Shown here: positions 8,638-19,416 of the stretch, one piece after another
Layout of the letters: every line of letters starts with the position of its first letter
How positions within the stretch are numbered: position 1 is the stretch's first letter
DNA from: Candidatus Pelagibacter sp.
Lineage (GTDB): Bacteria; Pseudomonadota; Alphaproteobacteria; Pelagibacterales; Pelagibacteraceae
Reading direction: 5' to 3'
Assembly (NCBI GenBank): GCA_028095445.1
Contig: JAOHCJ010000006.1
Location: forward strand, 1 to 34,030
Length of the DNA: 34,030 bases
Position numbers and translations under genes: made by a program
The notes under the pieces: model-generated
Database searches by the model: none
Told to the model about the DNA's origin: nothing
The model's input: the letters and a program-made list of their open reading frames with translations, nothing else

Positions 8638-9585
8638 ATGAGTCAAAATCCAACAAAACACACAAAAGTGTTAATAATAGGTTCGGGTCCAGCTGGTTAT
8701 ACAGCAGCAGTTTATGCTGCTCGAGCAATGTTAGACCCAATTCTAGTTTATGGAGTTCAACCTGGTGGGCAATTGACTACAACAACAGATGTAGAGAATT
8801 ATCCAGGATTTTCAGATGTAATTCAAGGACCATGGTTAATGGATGAAATGAGGGACCAAGCAAAAGCAGTTGGAACAGATTTAATAGAAGATCACATTTC
8901 TTCAGTAAATTTAAAATCAACTCCATTTGAAGCTATTGGAGACGGTGGACAAAAATATACTGCTGATAGCATAATCATATCTACTGGTGCTCAGGCACGA
9001 TGGTTAAATTTAAAATCAGAACAAGCATATAGAGGCTTTGGTGTTTCAGCGTGTGCAACATGCGATGGTTTTTTCTTTAAAGAAAAAGTAGTAGCAGTTG
9101 TTGGTGGTGGAAATGCTGCAGTTGAAGAAGCAATGTTTCTTACAAAATTTGCATCAAAGGTAAAATTAATTCATAGACGTGATACTTTAAGAGCAGAAAA
9201 ATTACTTCAGAAGAAATTAATGGCAAATAAAAAAATTGAAATAATTTGGGATAGCGCTGTTGAGGAGGTCATTGGGGATAGTGAACCTAAAAATGTTACA
9301 GCTATTAAAGTTAAAAACCTTAAAACGAATAAAATTGATGAAATTAAAGTTCATGGCTTATTTATTGCCATTGGTCACGATCCTGCAACAGCTTTATTTA
9401 AAGAACAATTAGATATGGATAAAGAGGGTTATTTAATTACTAAACCAGATTCGACTGAAACTAATATCCCTGGAGTTTATGCTGCAGGTGATGTTAAGGA
9501 CAAAATATTCAGACAAGCAGTTACTGCTGCTGGAATGGGTTGTATGGCTGCACTTGAGGCCGAAAAACATTTATCAAATAACTAA
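8638..9585 (+). CDS. trxB: Thioredoxin reductase (NADPH)
   Basis: FAD- and NADPH-dependent reduction of thioredoxin in the cytosol. 315 residues, full length. The FAD-binding GSGPAGYTAAVYAARA is at residues 15-30, the redox-active Cys139-Ala-Thr-Cys142 in SACATCDGFFF, an NADPH-binding VVGGGNAAVEEAMFL near 154, and the C-terminal FAD motif GVYAAGDVKDK. The ATG at 8638 aligns with the family start. A small membrane-protein gene follows after two bases. CATC, versus the common CAxC pattern, is normal for the family. Confidence 0.98.
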   Translation: MSQNPTKHTKVLIIGSGPAGYTAAVYAARAMLDPILVYGVQPGGQLTTTTDVENYPGFSDVIQGPWLMDEMRDQAKAVGTDLIEDHISSVNLKSTPFEAIGDGGQKYTADSIIISTGAQARWLNLKSEQAYRGFGVSACATCDGFFFKEKVVAVVGGGNAAVEEAMFLTKFASKVKLIHRRDTLRAEKLLQKKLMANKKIEIIWDSAVEEVIGDSEPKNVTAIKVKNLKTNKIDEIKVHGLFIAIGHDPATALFKEQLDMDKEGYLITKPDSTETNIPGVYAAGDVKDKIFRQAVTAAGMGCMAALEAEKHLSNN

Positions 9586-9587
9586 TT

Positions 9588-9914
9588 ATGTGTCCTATAT
9601 GTTGGATTAGCGGTTTCATTGCAGTATTATTTGGAGGATCTTTTATTGCTGTTGCTAACCACCCAATATCTTGGATAGTAAGTATAATTTTAATTTCTTA
9701 CGCTTGCTATAAATTTTACGAAGCAAAAAAAAGAGGCAGTAAAATGAGTGAAGAAGCGAAAAATAGAAATAAAAAAACAATATTTAGATTTATCCAAGGT
9801 GCAGTTGTTGGTTCAATTGTAACTATAATTATTTTTTATAGCTTAACCTACAAAGAACATCAAAGAATGCATGATCTTTTAGAAAAACATGGAATTGAAA
9901 AACATGAACATTAA
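9588..9914 (+). CDS. Small membrane protein with N-terminal CPIC and His-rich C terminus, unknown
   Basis: 108 residues; I do not recognise the family. The protein opens MCPICW, so a CxxC pair sits at residues 2 and 5. Hydrophobic stretches at about 8-25 and 28-43 may form a hairpin, followed by a basic loop (KKRGSKMSEEAKNRNKK), a third hydrophobic segment at about 67-85, and a charged tail ending HGIEKHEH. Cys at one end and His at the other suggest metal or thiol chemistry, but this is inference. It starts two bases after the trxB stop, so it is very likely co-transcribed with trxB, which supports a redox link. Coding reality is supported by the tight packing and the membrane-protein pattern. 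Confidence 0.7.
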   Translation: MCPICWISGFIAVLFGGSFIAVANHPISWIVSIILISYACYKFYEAKKRGSKMSEEAKNRNKKTIFRFIQGAVVGSIVTIIIFYSLTYKEHQRMHDLLEKHGIEKHEH

Positions 9915-9931
9915 TGTAAATAAAAATCAAA

Positions 9932-10879
9932 ATGAAAAATAATCTACATGTTTTTTTGGGTGCTACTGTAGCTGATGCTGCAGCTAGACCATTACACTGG
10001 GTTTATAATCAAAAAAAACTACTCACATATATTAAAGGAAAGAAAGATTTTACTTTCTTAAAAAATAATAAAAGTCCTTTTTACAATATTAAAACTGGAA
10101 AAGTTTCAGGTTATAATCAAATAGGTCAAGTCATGTTTCAAACATTGATTGAAAGACATGAAAATATAGAAGAAAGATTTAAAAAGAATATTACTAAAAA
10201 CTTTGGTCCAGGGAGTGTGTATTGGAAGAACCTGAATCTAAGAGCCAAATATAGAAAAGTTAAAGATTGGCGAGGTATAATTAAAGGACCTTGGATACAC
10301 CAAAATATTATAGAATCAGTTAAAAATATTAAGGCCAAAAAAAAATTAACAGGTGGTACCAAAGTAAACGAGTCTGATGGTTATTGTGCTGCTCTACCCT
10401 ATTTTTTATATGGCTATGATTTTAATAGTTTAAAAAAGATTATCTCAACAGTTACTGTTTCAAAAATAAGCCTTAAGTATGCTTTAGCTAAGTTTCATCT
10501 AATAGATTTAGCTCTAAAAGGTGCCAAAGATCCCATAAATGAATTCTTAAAAAAGTTCAAAAAAAATTCATATTTTAAAAATGTTGTTGAGGATATTAAA
10601 AAAGTAAAAAGATTAAAATCAAAACCTCACCCAATAGTAGTAAAAAAATTAGGAATGGCATGTAGTTATCCTGGAACCTTTAACAGTTCAATTCACTCAA
10701 TTATTAATTCCTCAAATTATAAAGGAGCTATTTTAAGAACTATTAAGGCTGGAGGCTGTAATTGCTCTAGAGTTAATTTCATTGGAGCTTATTTTGCAGC
10801 TTTAAAGGGTATTGATACAATTCCCAAATCTTGGATAAAAAAGACAGATCCAGCTAAAAAAATTTTAAATCAAAAATAA
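9932..10879 (+). CDS. J1-crystallin / ADP-ribosylglycohydrolase superfamily protein
   Basis: 315 residues. The N terminus (GATVADAAARPLHWVYN, 10-26) and C terminus (AGGCNCSRVNFIGAYFAALK, 273-292, then IPKSWIKKT) match the branch that contains jellyfish J1-crystallin and fish selenoprotein J. ADP-ribosylglycohydrolases proper carry a GGDTDT-type metal motif at the C-terminal site; here it reads GGCNCSR (274-280), so the aspartates are gone. The usual N-terminal Thr-Asp-Asp site is likewise not evident near GQVMFQTL, although a SDGYCAALPYF segment (148-158) is conserved. The protein may therefore not hydrolyse ADP-ribose, and its substrate is unknown. It lies 17 bases after the small membrane protein on the same strand, with a GAAA-rich but not canonical ribosome site. 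Confidence 0.75.
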   Translation: MKNNLHVFLGATVADAAARPLHWVYNQKKLLTYIKGKKDFTFLKNNKSPFYNIKTGKVSGYNQIGQVMFQTLIERHENIEERFKKNITKNFGPGSVYWKNLNLRAKYRKVKDWRGIIKGPWIHQNIIESVKNIKAKKKLTGGTKVNESDGYCAALPYFLYGYDFNSLKKIISTVTVSKISLKYALAKFHLIDLALKGAKDPINEFLKKFKKNSYFKNVVEDIKKVKRLKSKPHPIVVKKLGMACSYPGTFNSSIHSIINSSNYKGAILRTIKAGGCNCSRVNFIGAYFAALKGIDTIPKSWIKKTDPAKKILNQK

Positions 10880-10898
10880 CATAGAAAGAAAAAATAAA

Positions 10899-11921
10899 AT
10901 GACAGATAAAGTATTATTAACTGGAGTAAGTGGGTGGATTGCAAAACATACAGCAATAGAATTATTAAATGCTGGATATGAAGTTCTAGGAACTGTTAGA
11001 AATAATGCTTTAATTGAACAAACTAAAGAAACTATAAGCCAGCATGCTTCTATAGATAAATTATCTTTTGTTGAATTGGACCTTTTAAAAGATGATGGAT
11101 GGAATGAAGCAGCTCAAGGTTGTAAATATATAATGCATCTTGCATCTCCATTTCCTTTTAAAGTTTCTAATAATAGAAATAGTTTATTAGCACCCGCTGT
11201 AGATGGAACGCTGAGAGTTTTAAATGCAGGTTTAAATGCTGATGTTGAACAATTTATAGTTACCTCTTCAATTGCAGCCATGTTTAGAAAACCTAACAGA
11301 AGCAATCCATATTCATTTAACGAAAATGATTGGACAGATGAAAACTGGAAAGAGGGAGTAAACGATTACTTTTTATCAAAAACAAAAGCTGAAAAAGCAG
11401 CGTGGGAACTAATGGAGAGCAAAGGATTAAAAAATAAATTAACTATGATTAATCCTGGTGGAGTATTTGGTGATGCCTTAGATAAAAAAGGAGGAACTTC
11501 AATTGAATATGTTAGACAGTTTCTAAAAGGTAAATTTCCAGCAGCACCTAAATGGGGAATTTTGATTTCAGATGTAAAAGATGTTGCAAAGGCACATGTT
11601 GCTTGTATTGGAAATACCAAAGTTGGTGGTAGAAGATTAATTGTTGGAAAAGAAGTAAAAAAACTAATTGAGTTATCGCAAATAATGGCTGAAGCAATGC
11701 CAGAGTATGCAAAAAAACTTCCTAAAAAAGAATTACCAAATTTTATGGTTAAATTAATTAGTTTGTTTGACTCAAGTGCTAAAACTTTGATTCCAGACCT
11801 TGAGATTGTAATGCAAACTGACACGGCCTATGCTGAAGAGTTATTAGGGTTAAAATTTAATCCTGCAAAAGGTTGTATATCCGAAACAGCTAAATCTGTT
11901 GTGAGATTAGGGTTAGTTTAA
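10899..11921 (+). CDS. Extended SDR, dihydroflavonol-4-reductase-like
   Basis: 340 residues with an N-terminal Rossmann fold: TGVSGWIAKHTAIELL (8-23) is the TGxxGxxA NAD(P)-binding loop of extended SDRs. Further motifs are LDLLKDDGW, MHLASPFPF, VTSSIAAM (catalytic Ser) and the YxxxK pair in NDYFLSKTKAEKAAW, then INPGGVFGD as in dihydroflavonol reductases and related aldehyde/ketone reductases. The substrate cannot be inferred. The start ATG is preceded by AGAAAGAAAAAAT, an A-rich spacer. The stop codon lies inside a 9-base overlap with the convergent TIP30-like gene. Confidence 0.85.
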   Translation: MTDKVLLTGVSGWIAKHTAIELLNAGYEVLGTVRNNALIEQTKETISQHASIDKLSFVELDLLKDDGWNEAAQGCKYIMHLASPFPFKVSNNRNSLLAPAVDGTLRVLNAGLNADVEQFIVTSSIAAMFRKPNRSNPYSFNENDWTDENWKEGVNDYFLSKTKAEKAAWELMESKGLKNKLTMINPGGVFGDALDKKGGTSIEYVRQFLKGKFPAAPKWGILISDVKDVAKAHVACIGNTKVGGRRLIVGKEVKKLIELSQIMAEAMPEYAKKLPKKELPNFMVKLISLFDSSAKTLIPDLEIVMQTDTAYAEELLGLKFNPAKGCISETAKSVVRLGLV

Positions 11922-12569
11922 AACTAATTCAACGATTTCATTCGACTCGAAGGTATTTTTTTCTAAGTTTTCATTTGTAGCTGCGATCATAGCGCTTGCA
12001 ACTGTCTCGGAATGAATAGGTTTCATTTTCTTTAAAGGACCTAAAAGTAATGGAGAAAGTAACTTAAAAACAAAGATACCTATTGTTTCACTTGCTCTCT
12101 TTTCATTTCTATTTCCTATTAAAAAAGATGGTCTCATTATTCCAAGTTTTGGAAAATTAAGTGTTTTTAACTCTTCTTCAACTTGTCCTTTAAACCTTAT
12201 GTATTCTCCTGAGCTCTTGGGGTTTGCATATAATGCAGAGACAAAAATAAATGAATTAACCAAATTTGATTTTGCAATTTGTGCAACTTCTTTAGGGATT
12301 TCAAGTTCAACCCTTTTATATTCATCTTTATCAGGGGAATTTTTCTTAGTTGTACCAATACAAAAGAAGCAATCATCACCTTTGATATCTTCTTTGTGAT
12401 TTTGTAAGTTGTTAAAATCAGTCTTAATAATCTCTACTTTTGGATCATTAATTTCAGGAACTAAACGAACAAATAATTTTATCTTAGAGTAATTAGTATC
12501 CTTAATTAATTGATTAAGGAGGTGTTCTCCAACTAAACCTGATGACCCAAATAATAAAGCTGTTTTCAT
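11913..12569 (-). CDS. NAD(P)-binding TIP30/HTATIP2-like protein
   Basis: 218 residues. The N-terminal Rossmann loop is LLFGSSGLVGEHLLNQL (5-21), followed by CFFCIGTTKKNSPDKDEY and a SALYANPKSSGEYIRFKG segment holding a Tyr-x-x-x-Lys pair (YIRFK), then RPSFLIGNRNEKRASE. This pattern fits the oxidoreductase group around human HTATIP2/TIP30 and yeast Fmp52, an atypical SDR. It is third on a minus-strand run aspC-ytoQ-this gene, with an 11-bp gap after ytoQ. Substrate is unknown. Confidence 0.8.
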   Translation of the reverse strand: MKTALLFGSSGLVGEHLLNQLIKDTNYSKIKLFVRLVPEINDPKVEIIKTDFNNLQNHKEDIKGDDCFFCIGTTKKNSPDKDEYKRVELEIPKEVAQIAKSNLVNSFIFVSALYANPKSSGEYIRFKGQVEEELKTLNFPKLGIMRPSFLIGNRNEKRASETIGIFVFKLLSPLLLGPLKKMKPIHSETVASAMIAATNENLEKNTFESNEIVELVLN

Positions 12570-12580
12570 TACAACTAAAC

Positions 12581-13029
12581 CTACTTTAAGGATCCTTCCA
12601 ATATATATTTTAATATACGAAAAGCTTGTTTTTGATCTGAAGCAACAGCTGCAGCTGAGCCATCCACTTCTTTAAGGGCATGTTGATGATCATCATTATG
12701 AATAACAATCATAGATTTATTAAGTGCAGTAGCATAACCTGCATCAAAGGCTGCATTCCATTGCTTAAATTTTTCACCAAATTTAACAATAATTACATCA
12801 CAATCTTGAATAGATTTTTTAGTTCGTATGGAGTTAATATTAGCACCTTTTCTATCTTTCCAAAAATTTTTTTCTTCAGCACCTAAGATTTCTACACCAC
12901 AATTATCAGAAGCCTCATGATCAGTGATAGGAGATGTAAATTTAACATCTAATTTTTCTTTTTCACAAAGTTGAATGATTTCTTCTCGCCAATTACTGTG
13001 AATTTCACCTGCTAAGTATACGTTTAACA

Positions 13030-13030
<1 letters not shown>
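12581..13030 (-). CDS. YtoQ family protein
   Basis: 149 residues matching the YtoQ family, whose role is not established. Characteristic parts are the opening LNVYLAGEIHSNWREEI, the SPITDHEASD segment, RTKKSIQDCDVIIVKFGEK and FDAGYATALNKSMIVIH. The layout (xYLAG..., DCDVIIVxFG, DAGYA) resembles nucleoside 2-deoxyribosyltransferase-like Rossmannoid proteins, suggesting a nucleotide or nucleoside substrate, which is inference. Its ATG shares one base with the aspC stop (TAATG), so translation is probably coupled to aspC. Confidence 0.85.
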
Positions 13031-14241
<1,211 letters not shown>

Positions 14242-14264
14242 TTATTCTAATAGTTTTATAGATA

Positions 14265-16436
14265 ATGCAAAATACTTATCAAGATTTAATTACGGATATA
14301 CAGAGTAAAAACCCAGAGATTCACCAAAAACTAGAGGGTGGACAAAAATTTAAACTTGTAACAGATTTTAAACCTGCTGGTGATCAGCCAGCAGCAATAA
14401 AACAATTAATTAGTGGTGCAAATAAAGATGAATTAAACCAAGTTTTGCTTGGTGTGACAGGTTCTGGAAAAACTTTTACAATGGCTCAAGTAATTGAAAA
14501 AACAAATAGACCAGCTTTAATACTGGCTCCTAACAAAACACTTGCTGCTCAACTTTATGGTGAAATGAAAACATTTTTTCCAAATAACGCTGTTGAATAT
14601 TTTGTGTCTTACTATGATTATTACACACCTGAAGCATACGTACCAAGGTCAGATACTTATATTGAAAAAGAAGCATCGATTAATGAACAAATAGATCGAA
14701 TGCGTCACTCAGCAACTAGATCATTGCTAGAAAGAGACGATGTAATCATTGTATCAAGTGTTTCTTGTATATATGGATTAGGTTCAGTTGAAGCTTATAG
14801 TAAAATGACCTTAAGCATAAAAACAGGTTATGATTATAATCGAGAACAATTAATTAAGTCTTTAGTTGCCTTACAATATAAAAGAAATGATCAAAATTTT
14901 TATAGAGGAACTTTTAGAGCAAGAGGTGAATATATTGAGATATTTCCATCACACCTTGAGGATAGAGCATGGAGGCTAAGCTTATTTGGCGATAAATTAG
15001 AAAAGATCGAAGAATTTGACCCTTTAACTGGAAATCTATTAAAAGATTTAGACGTTATAAAAGTTTATGCGAATAGTCATTATATCACTCCAAAACCTAC
15101 TATCGAACAAGCAGTAATAAAAATTAAAAGAGAATTAGAGGTCACTCTTAAAAAATTTAAAGAACAAAATAAATTATTAGAAGCTCAACGTTTAGAAGAA
15201 AGAACAAAGTTCGATCTTGAAATGATTGAGGCTACTGGCTCTTGTGCTGGAATTGAAAACTATTCCAGATTTTTATCAGGTAGAAAACCTGGGGAGCCAC
15301 CTCCTACACTCTTTGAATATTTTCCTGACAACACACTTATTTTTGTAGATGAATGTCACGTAACTGTTCCACAGTTAAATGGAATGTATAAAGGAGACAG
15401 ATCTAGAAAAAGTAATCTTGCAGAATATGGCTTTAGATTACCATCTTGCATGGATAACAGGCCCCTTAAGTTTGAAGAGTGGGATGCAATGAGAACACAG
15501 ACTGTTTTTGTATCAGCCACACCAGGTCCATGGGAATTAGAACAAGTTAAAGGTAAATTTGTTGAACAAATAATAAGGCCTACAGGCTTAATTGATCCAC
15601 CTGTTGAGATAAAACCTGCCAAAAATCAAGTTGATGACTTGATGCATGAATGCAAAAAAACAATTGATAAAAATTTTAGAGTATTAGTTACAACTTTAAC
15701 TAAAAAAATGGCCGAAGATTTAACTGAATACTTTCATGAAAATGGGATTAGGGTCAGATATCTACACTCAGACATCGATACACTTGAGAGAATAGAAATC
15801 ATGAGAGATTTGAGACTTGGAGTGTTCGACGTCTTGGTTGGTATAAACCTCTTAAGAGAAGGACTTGATATTCCTGAATGTGCATTAGTTGGAATTTTAG
15901 ATGCAGATAAAGAAGGATTTTTAAGATCTGAAACTTCTTTGGTTCAAACCATTGGAAGAGCAGCAAGAAATCTTGAAGGAAGGGTTATTCTTTATGCTGA
16001 CAAAGAAACAAAAAGTATAAAAAAAGCAATTCAAGAAACAGACAGAAGAAGGGCTATTCAAGTTGCCTATAATAAAAAGCACAACATTGATGCAACCTCA
16101 ATTAAAAAAGAAATTAGTGATGTTTTGGAAAGTGTTTATGAAAAAGACTACCTGAAAGTTGGAACTGGTGACAATATTGGTGGAAATTTAAAAAAACATT
16201 TAAAACAACTAAATAAAAGAATGAAAGATGCTGCAACAAACCTTGAATTTGAAGAAGCTGCAAAAATTAGAGATGAAATAAGAAACCTTGAAGCTTCAGA
16301 GTTAGAAATTGTATTAAATCCAAAAGTAAAACACTATAATCAAGAAAATAGAGTGTATCCAAAAGGTAGATCAAAGATGGGCTTACCTGGTACAAGAGCA
16401 CAAAAAGGTAAGAAAAAATGGAAGCAAACAAAATAA
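14265..16436 (+). CDS. uvrB: Excinuclease ABC subunit B
   Basis: DNA-damage verification helicase of nucleotide excision repair, loading UvrC. 723 residues, against 673 in E. coli; the extra length is an N-terminal extension of about 25 residues and a basic C-terminal tail. Walker A GVTGSGKT is at 63-70, and the beta-hairpin region around [20 protein letters not shown] near 118, DECHV (Walker B), helicase motif VSATPGPWE, motif [11 protein letters not shown] and the C-terminal UVR domain ([18 protein letters not shown]) are all present. No alternative Met lies before the conserved core, so the ATG at 14265 is the likely start. Its end overlaps the SDR gene by 19 bases. Confidence 0.97.
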   Translation: MQNTYQDLITDIQSKNPEIHQKLEGGQKFKLVTDFKPAGDQPAAIKQLISGANKDELNQVLLGVTGSGKTFTMAQVIEKTNRPALILAPNKTLAAQLYGEMKTFFPNNAVEYFVSYYDYYTPEAYVPRSDTYIEKEASINEQIDRMRHSATRSLLERDDVIIVSSVSCIYGLGSVEAYSKMTLSIKTGYDYNREQLIKSLVALQYKRNDQNFYRGTFRARGEYIEIFPSHLEDRAWRLSLFGDKLEKIEEFDPLTGNLLKDLDVIKVYANSHYITPKPTIEQAVIKIKRELEVTLKKFKEQNKLLEAQRLEERTKFDLEMIEATGSCAGIENYSRFLSGRKPGEPPPTLFEYFPDNTLIFVDECHVTVPQLNGMYKGDRSRKSNLAEYGFRLPSCMDNRPLKFEEWDAMRTQTVFVSATPGPWELEQVKGKFVEQIIRPTGLIDPPVEIKPAKNQVDDLMHECKKTIDKNFRVLVTTLTKKMAEDLTEYFHENGIRVRYLHSDIDTLERIEIMRDLRLGVFDVLVGINLLREGLDIPECALVGILDADKEGFLRSETSLVQTIGRAARNLEGRVILYADKETKSIKKAIQETDRRRAIQVAYNKKHNIDATSIKKEISDVLESVYEKDYLKVGTGDNIGGNLKKHLKQLNKRMKDAATNLEFEEAAKIRDEIRNLEASELEIVLNPKVKHYNQENRVYPKGRSKMGLPGTRAQKGKKKWKQTK

Positions 16437-17170
16437 TTATCACTGGAGCCGCAACAAGAATGGGTGCTGCTATTGCCAAAAAACTTTCAGGTCCAGGAGT
16501 TGAAATGGTAATTCATTACAATAATTCCAAAAAGGAAGCTGAAAAATTACAAAAAGAATTAGTAAAAAATAAAACAAAAGTTTATTTAGTAAAAGCTGAT
16601 CTTGCAAAAGAGCAAGACCTGAAAAAGATTATAAAATTTTCAAAATCAAAATTAAAATATTTTAATTGCTTAATAAACAACGCATCACTGTTTGAAAATG
16701 ATAGTCTTAAAAATTTTTCTTCTAAAAGTTGGAACCAGCACGTAGATGTAAATTTAAAAGCACCCGCATATCTTACAAAAGAATTTGCAAAAAATACTAG
16801 AGGGAAAAATAACAATATTATAAATATAATTGACCAAAGAGTATTTAAGCTAACTCCTTTTTTCTTTTCTTATACATTAAGCAAAACAGGGCTTTATACT
16901 CTAACAAAAACTAGTGCTATGGAATTAGCTCCATACATAAGAGTTAATGGAATTGCACCTGGGCCAACTATTAAAAATAAAAGACAAAGTGATAAACACT
17001 TTAAAAAACAGTATTTAGCAACACCCTTGAAGCAGCAAGTAAATATAAAAGATATATGTTCTGCTGTTGACTTTTTTATCAAAAATAGATCTATTACAGG
17101 ACAAGTTTTAGCTATTGATAGTGGACAAAATTTAAACTGGCAGACACCAGATGTATTGGGTAAAGAATGA
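16418..17170 (+). CDS. SDR, probable pteridine reductase (FolM/PTR1-like)
   Basis: 250 residues, a classical short-chain dehydrogenase. The cofactor loop is TGAATRMG (9-16), matching the TGxxxRxG signature known for pteridine reductases, with Arg14 in place. The active site is Asp139, Tyr152 and Lys156 (NIIDQRV ... SYTLSK). In most SDRs position 139 is Ser; in Leishmania PTR1 it is Asp, with the same 13-residue spacing to Tyr. NNAS (87-90) and VNGIAPGP are standard. It overlaps folB by four bases (ATGA) and follows uvrB with a 19-base overlap. The partner gene points to pterin/folate metabolism, perhaps a dihydrofolate or dihydromonapterin reductase. Function is inferred, the family is firm. 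Confidence 0.8.
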   Translation: MEANKIIITGAATRMGAAIAKKLSGPGVEMVIHYNNSKKEAEKLQKELVKNKTKVYLVKADLAKEQDLKKIIKFSKSKLKYFNCLINNASLFENDSLKNFSSKSWNQHVDVNLKAPAYLTKEFAKNTRGKNNNIINIIDQRVFKLTPFFFSYTLSKTGLYTLTKTSAMELAPYIRVNGIAPGPTIKNKRQSDKHFKKQYLATPLKQQVNIKDICSAVDFFIKNRSITGQVLAIDSGQNLNWQTPDVLGKE

Positions 17171-17592
17171 AAAAAAGTAATTTAACTGTTGTAAAAATAG
17201 ATAAAAATAAAAGTTTATTTAACTACGAAAAAAAAATTCTAATTAAAGAATTAACTTTAGATTTAAAGCTTGGTTATTATGAGTTTGAAAAAGAAAAACC
17301 TCAAAAAGTAAAATTTAGCCTAGAGATTTTTTATGAAGATAAAAAACCGACCAGTGACAAGGATATCAAATCTATTGTAAATTATGGACAAGTCGTAAAA
17401 TTAATCAAAAAACTCACTAAGAACAAACACTATAACTTTTTAGAAACTCTTGCTGAGGATGTTTTTGATGTCCTGTTTAAGGATAAAAGAATTGGAAAAA
17501 TTCTGCTTCAGATAGAAAAATTAGAAATTTTGAAAGAATGCACATCTGTTGGTATTCAAATTACCAAAAAAAGAAGTCATGAAAAGCTCTGA
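17167..17592 (+). CDS. folB: Dihydroneopterin aldolase (FolB family)
   Basis: Converts 7,8-dihydroneopterin to 6-hydroxymethyl-dihydropterin and glycolaldehyde in folate synthesis. 141 residues with a roughly 20-residue N-terminal lead before the domain. Family features are [16 protein letters not shown] (35-50), the [12 protein letters not shown] helix, [14 protein letters not shown] (90-103) with the conserved Glu, the catalytic-type Lys118 in QIEKLEIL and the closing TSVGIQI strand. The usual KP after the Lys reads KLE here, a mild deviation. It overlaps the pteridine-reductase-like SDR by 4 bases and uvrC by 14. Confidence 0.85.
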   Translation: MKKSNLTVVKIDKNKSLFNYEKKILIKELTLDLKLGYYEFEKEKPQKVKFSLEIFYEDKKPTSDKDIKSIVNYGQVVKLIKKLTKNKHYNFLETLAEDVFDVLFKDKRIGKILLQIEKLEILKECTSVGIQITKKRSHEKL

Positions 17593-19414
17593 ACTTGGAA
17601 AAGAAGTAATTAAAAAAGAACTTCCATTGATACCTAAAAGCCCCGGTGTATACAGAATGCTTAATCACAAGGATGATATTCTGTATGTGGGCAAGGCTAA
17701 AAACCTGCCAAATAGATTGAAAAGCTATGTTGCAGAAAAAAACCACATCATTAGAACTGAAAGAATGTTATCTCAGACATTTAAACTTGAGATAACAACC
17801 ACTGCCAATGAGAGTGAAGCCTTACTTTTAGAGGCAAATTTAATTAAGAAACATAAACCAAAATTTAATATCTTACTTAAAGACGACAAATCTTTTCCTT
17901 TTATATTTATAGGTAAAGAAGATCAGTGGCCAAGAGTTACTAAACACAGAGGTAAAAAAGATAAAGAAGGTTTTTATTTTGGTCCATTTGCTTCAGCTGG
18001 AACAGCGAACTGGACTATCAAAATGCTTCAGAAAATATTTCAATTAAGAGTTTGTGATGATGGAACATTTAAAAATAGAAAAAGACCATGTATTCTCTAT
18101 CAAATAAAAAGATGCTCTGGTCCTTGTGTGGGTTATATAGATAAAATTGATTATAAAAAATCTGTTGATCAAGCAATTCAGTTTGTGTCAGGAAAATCTA
18201 GGGATATTCAAAAAAATCTTTCTAGAGAAATGGAAGTTGCAAGTGATCAGCTTAACTTCGAAAAAGCTTCGATTTTTAGAGATAGGATAAAATCTCTAAA
18301 TATAATTCAATCATCACAAAGAATTAATGAGGCAAATCTAGTTGATGCAGATGTGATTGCTGCTTACAAAGAGTCTGGTAAAACATGTATTCAAGTATTT
18401 TTTTACCGATCAAAACAAAACTGGGGCAATCAAGCTTATTTTCCAAAACATGATCCAGATCAAAATATTTCAGAAATAATGTCTTCCTTTTTAATGCAAT
18501 TTTATGAAAATAAAAGTGTACCAAAATTAATAATCATAAATACTGATATTAAAGACAAAAAATTGATAGAAGATACTTTAAGTAAAAAAGAGGGTCACAC
18601 AATATCAATCAATATAGCTAAAAAAGGTACAAAGGCTAAAGTTATAGCAATGGCAGTAAAAAATGCCAAAGAGTCATTGAATAGAAAACTTTATGAAACT
18701 AATAATAATAAAAATTTATTTGAGGGTGTTGCTAAAAAATTTGATCTTAAGAATGTTGTGAATTTGGTTGAGGTTTATGATAACAGCCACATATCAGGAA
18801 CAAATAGTATTGGAGCAATGATTACTTTTGGAAATGAAGGGTTCATTAAAAAAAGATATAGAAAGTTTGATATTAAAACAAAAGGTGCAGAACAAGATGA
18901 TTTTGCAATGTTAAAAGAAGTTCTCACTAGAAGGTTTAAAAGAGCAATGCTTGAAAAAGGAAACTATCTTACCCTGCCCGATTTAATACTAATTGATGGT
19001 GGCAAGGGTCAATATTCCTCAGCCAAAGAAGTGTTAGATGAGTTTGGTTTGCATGACGTACCTATGATTGCAATTGCTAAGGGCAAGATGAGGAATAGTG
19101 GTGATGAAACATTTTTTTACAACAGTAAAATTTTTAAATTTGAAAAAAATGACCCAACCTTATTCTTCATGCAGCGACTAAGAGATGAAGCTCATCGATT
19201 TGCTATAACTTCCCATAGAGCAAAAAGAGCAAAAGGAATTACCAAATCATTGCTAGACCAAATAGATGGTATTGGGGCTATAAGAAAAAGGGCTTTATTG
19301 AACCATTTTGGATCGGCTAGATCTGTTGAGTCTGCTAGTTTTGATGAAATAAAGTCTGTAGAAGGTGTTGAGGAAAAAGTTGCAAAAAAGATATATAACT
19401 TCTTTCATGAATAA
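17579..19414 (+). CDS. uvrC: Excinuclease ABC subunit C
   Basis: Makes the two incisions flanking a lesion in nucleotide excision repair. About 611 residues from the ATG at 17579; a TTG ten codons earlier (17549) is possible but less likely, because [20 protein letters not shown] leads straight into the domain. Order: GIY-YIG nuclease ([20 protein letters not shown]), a CSGPCVGYI Cys segment near 180, UVR domain ([16 protein letters not shown]), RNase H-like nuclease ([30 protein letters not shown]), and helix-hairpin-helix repeats ([33 protein letters not shown]). It shares an operon with uvrB via the folate genes and is followed by pgsA after two bases. Confidence 0.96.
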   Translation: MKSSELGKEVIKKELPLIPKSPGVYRMLNHKDDILYVGKAKNLPNRLKSYVAEKNHIIRTERMLSQTFKLEITTTANESEALLLEANLIKKHKPKFNILLKDDKSFPFIFIGKEDQWPRVTKHRGKKDKEGFYFGPFASAGTANWTIKMLQKIFQLRVCDDGTFKNRKRPCILYQIKRCSGPCVGYIDKIDYKKSVDQAIQFVSGKSRDIQKNLSREMEVASDQLNFEKASIFRDRIKSLNIIQSSQRINEANLVDADVIAAYKESGKTCIQVFFYRSKQNWGNQAYFPKHDPDQNISEIMSSFLMQFYENKSVPKLIIINTDIKDKKLIEDTLSKKEGHTISINIAKKGTKAKVIAMAVKNAKESLNRKLYETNNNKNLFEGVAKKFDLKNVVNLVEVYDNSHISGTNSIGAMITFGNEGFIKKRYRKFDIKTKGAEQDDFAMLKEVLTRRFKRAMLEKGNYLTLPDLILIDGGKGQYSSAKEVLDEFGLHDVPMIAIAKGKMRNSGDETFFYNSKIFKFEKNDPTLFFMQRLRDEAHRFAITSHRAKRAKGITKSLLDQIDGIGAIRKRALLNHFGSARSVESASFDEIKSVEGVEEKVAKKIYNFFHE

Positions 19415-19416
19415 TT

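Noticed and set aside
8634..8846. 70-codon Ser-rich frame overlapping the start of trxB
   Set aside because: Out of frame with trxB, which has the intact FAD motif in the same bases; no independent support.
11366..11824. 152-codon open frame on the minus strand inside the dihydroflavonol-reductase-like gene
   Set aside because: It is a mirror of the well-supported SDR; its translation has no recognisable domain and its composition (rich in Ser, Ile, Phe) is that of antisense frames.
17549..17578. TTG start for uvrC ten codons upstream of the ATG
   Set aside because: The ATG at 17579 leads directly into the conserved N terminus; the TTG would deepen the overlap with folB without homology support.
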